A stretch of 64,000 nt of DNA from Polytrichum commune (lineage: Eukaryota; Streptophyta; Polytrichopsida; Polytrichales; Polytrichaceae), in assembly GCA_950295325.1 (NCBI GenBank), contig OX485806.1:1862001-1926000 (forward strand), written 5' to 3'. Shown one piece after another: positions 10,112 through 21,118 of the stretch. The notes under the pieces are model-generated. The model saw only the letters and a list, made by a program, of their open reading frames with translations, was not told the origin of the DNA and did not search any database. The translations under genes were made by a program, and so were the position numbers. Each line of letters begins with the position of its first letter. The stretch's first letter is position 1.

Positions 10112-12057
10112 ATGGAGGGGGAGGACATTGCTCCTTACCAAGACGAGGATACGAGGCTGCACCGTGCTTGGCTCCAAAGCACTGCACCTGCGCATACTGG
10201 AGAGGGTACGGGAAGCGAGGCCGGAAGTGGAAGCACTGCAGCACGTCCCCCACGTCCAGATCCTTTTCAGTTTGACGAAGAGTTCTTTGCAGTTGGCCAT
10301 TCAGGAGGCAACCAAACACGTGGAAGCCGTGGAACACGTGGGAGTCGGGGAAACAGTGGACATAGAGGGAGAACAGGAAGGGGACCAAGCTCAGGCAGTT
10401 CCACCGATATAAATGCAGCCACTCGTGGAGAGTCCGTGCCACCACGATCTCCGACACGGCGGACATCAAGACCGGAGAGCCCTGCACGTGATGTACCTCA
10501 GGGTTCGGACCATGGTGAAAGACGGGGACAGAAACGCCCAGCAGTTTCGGAAGGGACGGAGGAGGGGTCCGGGGTATCAGGTTCGCAATCGAGGAAAAGG
10601 AAAAATAGAGGCAAACGCGACCCGCGGATTGGGGAGGCTCGAAACCATTGTAGGGTCGTGCTGTTGGAGTGGTTTAGAAATAACAGCATGGTTTATTTGG
10701 AAAAAAAATACCTCAATGATGGTACAAAGGGTTTGGAGTTGGTGAGGAACGATTTGATTCTTATTCTCACGGAAGCCACGGCTGGAGCGGAGTTTGAAGA
10801 AGCTAGGGGCATGAGCGATTGGGGCACTTGGATTGAATAACAAGCCGTGGAAGCAATCTACAATCCAACAATGGCATATGATGCTCTGCATCCTAGTGAG
10901 GGAAGTAGTAGTGGCAGGAAGTCCGAGCTGTACATGAAGCTAGAGAATTGGAAAAGAGGCGTAATAGCAACAAAAGGAACATCCGCCCGCAACCTTCCCA
11001 TTTTTATTGACAGGCAGATGGCAGACAACATTGCCACTCAGGGCCGGCAGGGTGTCATATGGTTGCCTAGGAATGCGGAGATCAAAGCCTTGGATAAGGA
11101 AATCTTCCAAGGGACCTTCGGAGTGGTGCGGAGAGTCACAATTCATGGAGCATCATTCATCCCTAGCTGGATAGAGTGGGCTGGGAAGACCATGAAGGCC
11201 ACGAATAGTTTGGAGAATCGAAATGAACGTTCAGTTGAAGCATTGGCGTGTCCAGTAGATCATCCTGGGGTAATCAAGCTACAATACCTCAATATGAAAA
11301 CATACGAATCCTATTCGATGTGGTGGAATGGAGGCTCCTTGAAAAACGTGAGGATCTATGACTTCAACGTTCCGGAAACCCACGAGCGCACAATCCTTCA
11401 CATGCATGGGCCAGACTTTGAAGCACGGAAACGGTTGGTTGTATATCGAAGGCATCGAGCTTATTTGGCATGGGCTCTAGTGTGCATTGTGGATGTAGTG
11501 CACAAGCATGACGTGTTGTACAATGACCTTAATCCCAACAATGTCATGCTGCATTTCCCACAAGACCGTGAGAACACGGTTTACATTGGTGTGTGTGATT
11601 GGGGCATGGCATCCTGGGGAGGTGAAGACGCACCCTCCAACTATGGAAGAGATTCAGTGGATGAGATGAACAAGCACAAAGCAAAATACAACTGTGCTGG
11701 TCCAGAATTATTCCATGTACGAGGGTAGTGTGGAACATCCACCTCTCCGGTGAGGATGGCTCAGAAACATAGGCACACGTTTCTCTCGGAGTCCTTCTCA
11801 GTGGGTGCTTTGGCAAAGAAGATTTATGCCAGGGATGCGACTTTCCCCTTGTTTTAGCTAAACAGTGATCCAAATGGCTTGAATATGCGGTTTGAGTTAG
11901 CATTGGATTCATTGACGAAGACCAATCCAGCGGAAAGGTCAACCATCACACACGTAGTGAACATTTTGAAGTCCCCTCCATACAACATGGTTAACCCGAC
12001 AATGTGCTTCCGTGACACTGCAAAATATATTTTTTTGTTTTTTTTGCAGCAATTTTG
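10112..12057 (+). pseudogene. Protein kinase-like gene, interrupted
   Basis: From ATG at 10112 the frame encodes an N-terminal low-complexity Arg/Ser/Gly-rich segment of about 190 residues with a basic stretch (QSRKRKNRGKRDPR), then a kinase domain. Visible kinase motifs are a glycine loop (FQGTFGVVRRV), a VAIK-like lysine (WAGKTMK), a catalytic loop (LYNDLNPNNVML, with Asp and Asn kept but HRD changed to YND), a DFG equivalent DWG (GVCDWGMA) and an APE-like GPE (CAGPELF). An in-frame TAA at 10838-10840 separates the N-terminal part from the rest. A stop at 11726-11728 and a frame change leave the C-lobe end ('NPAERSTITHVVNIL', about 11915-11965) out of frame. It sits just inside an hAT-like terminus and may be a gene captured by that element. 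It could be a Ser/Thr kinase relic or a poorly active kinase, but the stops favour a pseudogene. Confidence 0.75.
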
Positions 12058-12745
12058 AATCATACCAATTTTGTAACCGTTGGAGATGTAAATAAAGCCA
12101 TCATTTTTTCATACAAAACTTGTATATTGTATGAGGTTTATGGATCTTAGTGCAATGTTCATACTCCATGAGGCTTTTGCTCCATAATCGAGAAGAAGTC
12201 TATGGGAGGCTAACCAAGGTTCTCGCCTCTCGTGAGGCCACATCCTTCTTTCACATCGTTGTTATCACATCCATGTGCTAAGTTCAAGTTAACTATAGTT
12301 GTTTGTGATATGTCTTGAAAAAATGCAGTTACCTATATTTATTCTAATTTTGGTATGCCACAAAATGTAGTCAACTATAGTTATATCTAGTTAACTAAAG
12401 TTGAGCACAATATTGCAATAGTTATATCGGTTGTACACGTGATCCAAAACATCTCTAAATGTTATCTTTCTTCTACTCCCCACATATTGCACACTATAAA
12501 TGTTAAACGTGTTAACAGTTAACAAAATGGTACTCCCTTCTTTGTAAATCTGACTCTATAAACGTTAACGGATGAAATACAACCATAATATGGATGATAA
12601 AAACTACACATCCAGTTACATTGATTCATATTCACTCGTGATTTGTAAACTTGATATTGAATAAAATTTTGATTGGGTGTGCAATTTTATGAATGGTATT
12701 CTCTCACAAGGACTCTTCACAATTGCTTATATTTATATTTATATA
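12058..12745. other. AT-rich spacer
   Basis: No gene is seen. Repeated 'agttaactatagtt'-type words near 12290-12400 are the only local pattern. Confidence 0.5.
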
Positions 12746-12749
12746 ATTC

Positions 12750-13100
12750 ACAATCACTTTTTTTTGGAAGTTTGGACATAGTCTTGGTTTTTTGGCTCTC
12801 AAAAATTCATATGAAGAAAATATATGGCCGCAATTGCACGTTGTTCCCCTCCCCCCCGCTCCCGGGAACGTGGGGCGGACGGGAGGGAACGTGAGGCGGA
12901 TGGTAGGGAACGTGAGGGAAGGGGGGAAGGGGAACAGCGTGGAATTGCGGCCATATGTTTTTTGGCAGTAGAAATATTATTGCATATTCATGTAGAGGAC
13001 TTCATTACCTGTCCATGGATACCAAGAACTCATTTTTTGGACTTCATATGAATTTTTGAGAGCCAAAAAACGGACACTATGTCTAAACTTTAAAAAAAAA
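12750..13100. repeat. Nested MITE-like foldback
   Basis: Outer arms of about 60 bp ('ttttttggctctcaaaaattcatatgaag' at about 12786-12815, inverted at about 13042-13071) flank an inner foldback (about 12823-12958). The inner one is bounded by 'atatggccgcaatt' and its reverse complement, with a short GGGCGGACGG-type GC tract in the middle. Two nested inverted repeats suggest one small element inserted in another. No coding sequence. Confidence 0.75.
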
Positions 13101-13107
13101 GTGTAAA

Positions 13108-13697
13108 TGACCGAGTTCACACTATGGCCGTCCAAGTCGAGAGGCCGTGCGATTGAGTGGCCCAACTTTGTTGATAGTCCAAAGAAATGAACTGAAAATA
13201 GCCAATAAAATATAGTAAGGGTAGCCTTAGTTGGGCATAGTGTGAAGCCTCCAAAGGCCAAGCGCAAAGTCCAAACCTTTGGCCATGAACTCCCACGGCC
13301 TCTCGGCTTGGATGGCCAAAGTGTGAAGCCTCCAAAGGCCAATCCCAAAGTCCAAACTCAAAGGAGCATGCCACTTTATTCCTTGCTCAAAATAACCCCT
13401 CCAATCTAACGGCCAAGATCTTGTCAATGATTGATTATTTTAATGAAAAAAAAGTTCGGCCTCTCGACGGAAGTTTGGGTTGAGCATTTTGCTATACCCA
13501 AACTTTGCTCGAGAGGCCGAACTCTTGGCGCCATAACTTCCTAAAAGTGTTGCCACCTAGGCTCTTTTGGAGGCGACGTCCTTTGGACTTCGGCCTCTAG
13601 TGTGAAGGCCGAGAGGACGGACTTTGGGCATTTCAGCATTTTCATTGGTCCAAATGCTGAACCTCTCGAAGTTTGGCCATATTGTGAACCGGCCCTT
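13108..13697. repeat. Second MITE-like element with internal hairpin
   Basis: The termini pair: 'gagttcacactatggcc' at about 13115 with 'ggccatattgtgaacc' at about 13674. In the middle, 13454-13520 forms a strong hairpin (GTTCGGCCTCTCG against CGAGAGGCCGAAC, plus GTTTGGGT against ACCCAAAC). The words 'gtgtgaagcctccaaaggcc' are repeated directly near 13240 and 13320. No transposase. Confidence 0.7.
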
Positions 13698-13975
13698 ATA
13701 TTTGCAATACATGTCTTATTCTTTTTTTGGCACAAATTCAAAATTCAAATTCAAAATACAACCAACCCAGCCGAAACAGCGCAGCCTAAGTGGAAATCTA
13801 GAAATAATGATCATTTGAGGCCTATCCTTCCAAGTAGGGACTAAGTTGCTACGGGTCACAATAAGACCTTTGACCCCCCAAATCAAATCAAATTTGTTAA
13901 GAATGTCATGGTAGGCCACGTCCGGGGCTTTTTCCAAGTCCCTAAGCATTTGTTTCCATTCCAGGAATGCTATCT

Positions 13976-14055
13976 TGTGAGCGGTGAGCGGTGAGCGGTG
14001 AGCGGTGAGCGGTGAGCGGTGAGCGGTGAGCGGTGAGCAGTGAGCAGTGAGCAGA
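13976..14055. repeat. 7-bp tandem array (GCGGTGA)n
   Basis: About eight perfect units of GCGGTGA are followed by degenerate GCAGTGA units. It is a simple microsatellite and sits next to no gene. Confidence 0.95.
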
Positions 14056-14726
14056 AAATTTGAATTTTTATTCTTCAAATTTTTCAATGAAATGTATGAT
14101 ATAGACCCTATGACCGTGGAGAATTTATGGTTTCATTCTATAAAATCTGCATATTATTTAACAAAAATTAATCAAGGTCCTATTTCCGCGGAGGGGTTTT
14201 TGCAGTTCACACAAATGAATTTTTTTGGAAAGACCTTGTAAACAAAAAAAACACCTTTGGTACATTAGAATCTCCCAAGATGCATATCAACATGGTTGAA
14301 TTTTTTTCAAATGGCCCAATTTAAATAGTCATCATCTAGATATTAAAGTGGTTAATAAAGTACGCATCCATTTAAGTACGCATCATGGTTAAGTGCGCAA
14401 TTTTTTTTAACAAAAATCAGGGTTTGTATTTTATTGTTTGAATATGTCATGCAGAGTCGTTTGTCGCGAATGCATGAATTTTTTATGCTTGACATTAAAT
14501 GTCAGTTTGTTGACGTTTTGCTAAAACATCTCAAACGATCATCACAATTCATCATACATATGTCTAGCTTCCGTTTGAACATCAAACAAAGCAATTGGTC
14601 GTCGATGTCGAGGACAATGCTATGTAGAGCTTCAAAGCCTTGAAAGTTCTTAAAATCCAAGGTTCATAAAAATAGATCACATATTAGAAGGAAATACACG
14701 TATTTTTATGTGAAGTGCTTCAATGA

Positions 14727-15024
14727 TCACGAAGACATTTCAACATCATTAGAAGCCTCAATCCATCCTTCCTCGCTATCACTGTCACTAGATGATCCAT
14801 CAACTTCTGCAGAAATATGGAAATATTTTTCTACATGACGGCAACTACTATGTTTTTCTGGAGAAGGATCTGGTGATAAAGTAGCTGCATACGCTTCTGC
14901 AACAATCTCAGCATGAAAAGGAAGCTGAAGAGGTCTAATAGGGCTTCTAATTTTACTGATATAGTGTGAGAGAATGCTTCCATCATACTTCATCATAGAG
15001 GACTTCAACGCTTCCTTGCGCCAT
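14727..15024 (-). CDS. Methyltransferase-like gene, 3' exon
   Basis: Acceptor TTTATAG/ATGG at 15025 (intron 15025-15116, 92 bp). Joining in phase 2 gives 'AKRACKWRKEALKSS', then about 95 residues ending in an acidic Ser/Asp/Glu tail (SSSDSDSEEGWIEAS) and TGA at 14727-14729. There is no known domain. The exon lengths and phases of all three exons fit exactly, which is the best evidence that this is (or recently was) a real spliced gene. Confidence 0.6.
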
Positions 15025-15116
15025 CTATAAACAAGTAAAAATCAACCATTTAAAAATGTTGGTAAGAAAAATTGAGGAAATGTTTAAAAATTTGAAGATA
15101 GATAGTGTAGACTTAC

Positions 15117-15327
15117 TTACAAGCTCGCTTGGCAACAATCTTCTTCTCTGGCTCATCTGCATTCTCCAAAGGGCGTTTCTTCTTTGGAGAAGACCTTGTA
15201 ACTTTGACTGACTGAACTTCTTCAGCTTGGGGAAGAAGAGGAACCAATACCTCTTTGTATAAGATACTGTCATATTCAAATGCAATAATATGACGATGAA
15301 GACTCTTTGATGCCCGAACAGAAACAC
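15117..15327 (-). CDS. Methyltransferase-like gene, middle exon (motif I)
   Basis: It joins the previous exon at ...CTCCACAG/GTGTTTC (intron 15328-15410, 83 bp, GT-AG). The junction restores 'DIVMDLTTSTGVSVRASK', which is in the position and style of methyltransferase motif I (usually D-P-F-G-S-G). It is followed by 'LHRHIIAFEYD', matching the acidic-end strand (motif II) that contacts the SAM ribose in active enzymes. The exon ends with a basic stretch (SSPKKKRPLENADEPEKK) that looks like a nuclear localisation signal. Donor GTAAGT at 15116; phase 2. The Gly-rich loop is degraded, so SAM binding is doubtful. Confidence 0.6.
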
Positions 15328-15410
15328 CTGAAATAAACAATACCATTTAGTACTTGGTATAAATTAATGACAAAACATATCAAAAGAAAAGTATAGGAAA
15401 AAAATAATAC

Positions 15411-17061
15411 CTGTGGAGGTTGTAAGGTCCATGACAATGTCATCTTCAACCGTGCAGAGATCAATAAGAGCCATGAGTAAATTAGAAGACTTCTCCCGTG
15501 CACCTCTAAATGGCATTCTATTCTCTGACTAAACAGTTAGAGAATCAACATCAATGAGGTTTGTGAGATGTCCATCTGATGACAACTTAATGCCCTGTGC
15601 AAGAAGTTCAGGACGGTCACAAAACACTAAATTAGACATTGGAACCTCTTCATCCGGATTTTCCTTTCTAACAAAGCATTTCACCATGAAACACTTGTGC
15701 GTACGGGATGGATGATCCGGGACAGTCAAAGGAAGGCCGTTAATTGCAAACCACTTGGATTCCTCCTGAAAATTTGCCCAATCCGCCCAAGATAAAAGCT
15801 CATTGGATATAAACTTTGAATCATGATAAAATACAATGAGGGCACCATCATCTTGAAGAAACTGCATGACAAACTCAAAATGCCTCTTGATCCATATGGA
15901 TTCCACTTTTCCATCTATACCCTCTGGTTTAGTCTTTGGATGATGGTTCCAAGGTGGAATTTCACCAGCAATACCAAGTCCAGGAACAGGTAAATCCTCC
16001 GGAACATCAAAGATAACAAGATCAACTACATTGTCAGCTTCACAACCCGCATAGCTTCGAATCTTTTTACCTTGATGATCTTTAATCCATGCCTTCATAC
16101 GCCTCCAAATCTTTGGCTCATCACTCTCAGTAACATCATCAAACAAGTCCAAAATACCTGAAGGACTATCATTGATGATCTCTATCCCACTCTCTACATC
16201 ATCCAACTGCGAGCATGGGATAGTATACACCGTTTGTGAAGGAAAATGGGCAACGGAAAGAGGCACTTGAGAAACCAAAGGAGTAATAGTAGTGGGCATG
16301 CTACTGCCTGAAGGAGAAATACCCACATAAGAAAGAAGTTTCTCTGGCCCTTCCTTTAACACAAGCTTCGCCAACTCTTTGTTCCGTGCCGCAACCTCCT
16401 TCTTCAACTTTATTTCCTCCTCCTTGCCTTTCTTCTTTTCTTCTTTCTCCTTCAAACGAGTTTCAACCTTTGCTTTCTTGTCAGCCAATTTCTTCCTTTG
16501 TTTGTCAGATATAGAGTTGTCATCACCCACCTCCGATGCATCTTCTTCAATATGCACCAAATTCTCAGCCTCTAATTGTTGCATCATATTGTCACAACTA
16601 GCCTTCAAGGCTCTCTCCTCTCCAGGACATCTTTCATTTTCCTTTAATTCAAGATACCAAGGACATTGAAGAAGATGAGATCTTCCAAAATATTTTTTCT
16701 GATATTCTGAAAAAATACATTCACTACTAGAAATATCCACCCACTTGTTAAAACGTTGAGGAATGTTCTTCCTATCAATGGCCCCCTTAATCACCAACTC
16801 CCTCCAGAAATATCTCAAGATAGCTCTTTTCATAGCATTCTCAGTACTAGCTTGGACAAGAAATAACTCCTTCTTCGTATAAGTGCCATCATTTGAAAAA
16901 AATTCTTTGAAAGCCTTCCCCCACAAAGTAATAGAATGAGACTCAATCCAAGTTTCAATATCGTCCACTGGGTTGGGCAAGTCCTCGGTCTTCAATATGA
17001 TAGCATCTTCCTCCATAATTTTTTCAAATCGATTTATGAATTGCACTTTGAATTGCATCAT
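15411..17061 (-). CDS. Methyltransferase-like gene, 5' coding exon (in-frame stop)
   Basis: First of three exons read on the minus strand. Residues 1-150 are of unknown fold. Residues 185-235 are a highly charged Lys/Glu coiled coil. Residues 345-500 resemble the first half of a permuted (beta-class) amino-methyltransferase: a hydrophobic strand ending in FDVPE (351-355) sits where DPPY motif IV is expected, followed by a 'FVMQFLQDDGALIVFYHD' strand-helix region. The catalytic D/N-PP-Y is lost. An in-frame TAG at 15529-15531 is followed, in the same frame, by the next conserved stretch (EKSSNLLMALIDL), so either the gene is broken here or the stop is read through. The donor is GTATTA at 15410 (phase 1). 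The true start may lie upstream (MTHEFAEGES, 17180), which would need a frameshift near 17030-17060. It is related to the methyltransferase-like exon at 24080-25405. Confidence 0.6.
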
Positions 17062-17204
17062 GTGAATTGCCTCTCACGGCTCTCCGTAATTTCTCCTCAA
17101 TCTCTGCTAAACCACCATCTTCAACCTCCATGTTGACCTTTGGGCTCTCGCTTTCACCCTCTGCAAATTCGTGAGTCATCTGCGCATATGGATAAGAGAA
17201 TTGA

Positions 17205-17666
17205 GAAATAAGAGCATTTTCAAAAAAAGAAAATGAAATAGTACCCGTCCACCCTTGTTTCGGATCCGAGACAACAAATTTAACGCACAAAATTGGAGTG
17301 AGTCCCTTAACGAATTGAGAAATAAAACATTTTCGAAAAAAAACTACAACCAAGCAATGAGGGCAAGAGCATTTTCAAAAAAAATAAAATAAAATAGTAG
17401 CCGTCCACCCTTGTCTCGGATCCGAGACAACCCATTTAATGCACAATCCTAGAGGAAAACTGACGGGTTTCTCTGATGTACATGAAGCCCTGCCCGCTTA
17501 GAACCCAAGGCTATGAGAACAAGCGTATTTTCAAAATAAACAAAACAAATAGTACCCGTCCACCCTTGTTTCGGATCCTAGACAACAAATTTAACGCACA
17601 AAATTGGAGTGAGTCCCTTAACGAATTGAGAAATAAAGCATTTTTGAAAAAAAAACTACAACCAAG
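17205..17666. repeat. Tandem dispersed repeat with GGATCC palindromes
   Basis: Three units of roughly 150-180 bp each contain 'acccgtccacccttgt' then the palindrome TGT(C/T)TCGGATCCGAGACA, with 'ttaacgcacaaaattggagtgagtccc' in two of them. The third unit is split by the hAT-like element and resumes at 19599. The same units recur at 45845-46120, including the tail 'gacgggtttctctgatgtac' (17464 and 46087). Confidence 0.9.
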
Positions 17667-19598
17667 CAAGGTTGTCTATTGTGTCGTGACGGAGGGTAAT
17701 CCCGACATAATGTCGTGCCGTCACGACACGTATCCGTCACGACATTATGACGGATGATGTCTTTATCCTGCCGGACTTGAATTTTACCGAATTTTTTGTG
17801 TATTTACATTACCCCATTGCGGACATGTAGGAGTTACGATGTCCACGTGTGATGACATGTCAGCAAAGTAGAGGTAAAGTGGGGAATAAAATTACTAGCG
17901 CCCGTCCGCCCTCCCGTCCGCCCCCGTTCCCCGTACCCTAACCCCGCTCCCTTAGCCCATTAACATGTTCCCTAACCCGTTCCCTACGTTCCCTCCCGTC
18001 CGACCCCCCGTCCTCCCTCCCGTTCCCCTAATCCCGTTCCCATCCATCCCGTCCTATCCAAACCTCCCTCGGGGAGTTCACTGCGATAATATTAGAAAAC
18101 AACGTGCGGGAAAATATAGGGTAATTTATATTCACAAAAGGAAAAACTTAGAATTTTCTTAGAAGTAATATAGGTGAGTATGTATGATAAAATTTGTATT
18201 ATAAATAACATAGGCTTGATACAAATAATGCATATTTTTTAAATATTTGTAAAAATATACCGTAGGATTTAAGGATCCTAGTTTTTTTTTGAAATAGGGT
18301 GTCCTTTGTGTTTAGAGGCGGGAAGATTTTGGATGAAAAAATATGTCGATTCAGTTGAAAAAATGGGATGAAAGATTGATGAGGGCGGCTGACGGATTAG
18401 GGTTTAGGAAAAATTGGGGGAGAACGTTGCTGGAGGATTAGGTTTTGAGAGTTTTCTTTCACCGTTCTAAGAGGTGGGATTTGCAGTTTAGTGTTGGCGA
18501 GAGTTTTTTCTTTGACGTTGTTGATTTTCTAAGAGGTGGGGTTTGCAGGTGGCCTGTGCAGGTCATTCTTCTCTCTCTACTCTAAGTGGATATCGAATCT
18601 TAATAATGACCACACAAGTCTAGCTTTGGAACTCGTGCTTGCATGTAAGTCCCATTTCACTCCCAAATCCTAAGTCCAGACCGTCGGTTGCCATCCGCTT
18701 GTTGTTGGTGTTTTAATTGGTTTTTTTTTACACTTAGTATTGTTTTGTTTAATTGTGCGTGTAACTTGATTGAGGAACATGGGCTGATTTTGTCGTTTGA
18801 AATTGCTTATGAACACTCTTAATGTAAAACCTTGTTGTGCCTTGGATTTTGGTGACTTAGTACTTTGAATGCTCTTAAACCCTTTGGAGCAAAATCAAAT
18901 AATTATAATGAACATACCTAGCTTAAAATTAGAGCTTCATCAAATTTAAAAGTAATTATAGGGTCATTCAAAAAACAAGAAATTAGCAAATTATATAATA
19001 ATACGGTACAAAAAATTAAGGATGGATAATTAAATACCCCTTGAATAAATACCCTTGTCACGCACGTGTATACATATATACATGTCTAGTGAACTCCCCG
19101 AGAAACCTCCTAAACCCGCTCCCATCCCCCGCTCCCCACATTCCCACACGCTCCCCGCGTTCCCTCCCGTCCTCCCTCCCCGTCCTCCCCCCCGTCCGAC
19201 CCATCCCCCCCCCCGTCCGACCCCTCCCCACCCCGTCCGACCCTTCCCCCCGCCCGACCCTCACCCCCATCCGACCCCATGTTCCCCCGCGCTCCCCACC
19301 CGTTCCCCCCGTCCGACCTACACCCTCCTTAGTAATATTTTATTACTTTGATTTTAACAAAATGGTAAACACAATGGCAAAATGGTTTACATGCCAAGGG
19401 AAATATGCACATCCACGTCGGCATTTTTTGCCACATAGGACGCCACCTTGGCAAGAAGGTAAGTATTTTACCCACCCTACTAGGTTGACCCTTGTTTGAC
19501 CCTACGAGGAGCCTATTGTGTCGTGACGGAGGGGTCCGACCCGACACGACGCGTCATGACGGCACGACCCCGTCATGACGTCGCGATAGACAACCCTG
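17667..19598. mobile_element. Complete non-autonomous hAT-like element, TSD CAACCAAG
   Basis: The element runs from CAAGGTTGTCTATTGTG to the complementary end ...GCGATAGACAACCCTG. It is flanked by identical 8-bp duplications CAACCAAG (17659-17666 and 19599-19606). 8-bp duplications and CA(A/G)GGTTG-type ends are typical of the hAT superfamily. Removing it rejoins the surrounding dispersed repeat. Subterminal regions contain multiple TCGTGACGG words on both ends. The interior has two GC-rich 'cccgtccg' minisatellite tracts (about 17890-18070 and 19100-19320) around an AT-rich core and no transposase frame. It must have been moved in trans. Confidence 0.85.
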
Positions 19599-19629
19599 CA
19601 ACCAAGCAATAAGGACAAGAGCATTTAAC

Positions 19630-20040
19630 ACTATATTCGGTATTTGGAGACTTTTTGTTGATTATGAGACTATATAAGGATGCACCTTTCAAAATTGGAC
19701 CAGTAATGACGACTAAAAATTCCATATGTATAATGGTATGCTACTATTATTATACATAAAGGCATGGAAGTGAACAAAAATGTGAGGCATACATGAAAAT
19801 AGTTGCGTATGAAATCACAACTCGTTATGAATGGAAGGGAAGGTGCGAAGAATGAATGGAAGTTGAATGAATTAATTGGGATTGAAATACAATTATAATG
19901 GAAATACCATCAATGTCTTGAGTAACTTGGAATAGCATAGAAAGTAAGCACTTAAATATGTTCTACACCTAAGCCCATTTAGGGAGTCCGTCCCACTAGT
20001 ACGCTTCTAGACGTCACACTAGTCCGACCCATTATTTTTT
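19630..20040. other. AT-rich spacer
   Basis: No gene or clear repeat is seen between the hAT-like element and the proline-rich exon. Confidence 0.5.
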
Positions 20041-20047
20041 TTTGCGG

Positions 20048-21019
20048 CTAAGCCCTTTTTTTTGGCGGCCTCCATGGCTCTAAAAATCTCAGGCCCACGA
20101 CTGTATCCTTGTGTGTTGCCTGGACAGGAATATGTGTCGTTCTTGCATGTTTTAGGACGTGCTCCCGAATTGTAAGAGGTGGTATTATAAGTAGAATGCG
20201 AGGGTGTTTGCGAAAGGGAACGTCTTGCGCTTCTCCGGAGGGCCAGACAACGATCGGACTCGGAAGATGCGGCCTTGAGGGCGTGCCTATCCAAGGAGGA
20301 CGTGGAGGAGGGCCGGGCACCAAGCGAGCGGGTAACCACCTGCGAAACAACGTCATAGGAAGATAAGAATAGGAATGGAGTGGGGAAAATAATGAGGGCG
20401 GTTTGGGATGGGCGCTCGTAAAGAGAACGGCACGCAAACGGAAGACAAGGAAAGCAAAAGCGAGAAAGGGGTTCAGGGTTGAGGAGGGCACCTTGGCTTT
20501 GGGGACGTCCATGCGGGGAACGGTGGGAACGAGGGGGGCGTCGACGGGAGCATCCGGAGCCGATGGAACTATTGCAATTATGTTGGATGGCGGGGGGGAG
20601 TCGAGGCGTGGAGGGCCCACGATCGCGGAGGACGTTGCGGGGGGAGGAACGGAGTCGGCGGGGGAGGTGTGGCAACGGGGGCCTTCCATGCGGAGACGCC
20701 GGCTCGGCCCGCGACGAGCGACGGCGTCGTCCCTCGAGGGCGAGAGGTGTCCCAAACGAACGAGCGTCCGTTTCTCCTTGGAGAGGGGGGAGGGCGACGG
20801 GGCGTAGGCGCGGGCGACAAGTGGTGGGGGCGGGCTGTTGACGACGCCGTCGTCGATGCCGACGTCGCGGGAGTAATCCACGGCCGAGGCCGCGTCGACC
20901 GCCGAGAACTGGTAGAGGGATGGCATTTGGAAGCCCGTGACGTCGCGGGAAGGGGAGGCAGGGGGCGAGAGGAGACGGGAAGGGCCGTCGACCACAGGGG
21001 CGTCGCATATGGGGGCAGA
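20048..21019 (-). CDS. Proline/serine-rich exon, unknown function
   Basis: A 323-residue open frame begins at a credible acceptor (TTGCCCATAG/TCTGCC, 21020) and lacks an ATG near its start, so it looks like an internal or terminal exon. Composition is Pro/Ser/Ala/Arg-rich ('SRLLSPPASPSRDVTG', 'NSPPPPLVARAYAPSPSP') and probably disordered. An overlapping longer frame (20019-21122) in another phase is Arg/Pro-rich and is probably a GC-driven shadow. It may be the 3' exon of the FCP1-like gene next door: a phase-0 donor (GACAAC/GTATTC) near the end of that exon would join it in frame, but this is not proven. Confidence 0.35.
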   Translation of the reverse strand, partial: SAPICDAPVVDGPSRLLSPPASPSRDVTGFQMPSLYQFSAVDAASAVDYSRDVGIDDGVVNSPPPPLVARAYAPSPSPLSKEKRTLVRLGHLSPSRDDAVARRGPSRRLRMEGPRCHTSPADSVPPPATSSAIVGPPRLDSPPPSNIIAIVPSAPDAPVDAPLVPTVPRMDVPKAKVPSSTLNPFLAFAFLVFRLRAVLFTSAHPKPPSLFSPLHSYSYLPMTLFRRWLPARLVPGPPPRPPWIGTPSRPHLPSPIVVWPSGEAQDVPFRKHPRILLIIPPLTIREHVLKHARTTHIPVQATHKDTVVGLRFLEPWRPPKKRA

Positions 21020-21118
21020 CTATGGGCAAGAACAACAACAACAACAAAAGACATCCAAAAACGAAGCAAGCATTAGTAAATGTGAACCACATGATACAAG
21101 CAAAGACATGGAGGCATT

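Noticed and set aside
8903-19598. A single 10.7-kb transposon bounded by the inverted ends at 8903 and 19598
   Set aside because: The 8-bp duplication CAACCAAG pairs 17667 with 19598, so the right end belongs to its own 1.9-kb element; the flank at 8895-8902 (TCATAACA) does not match.
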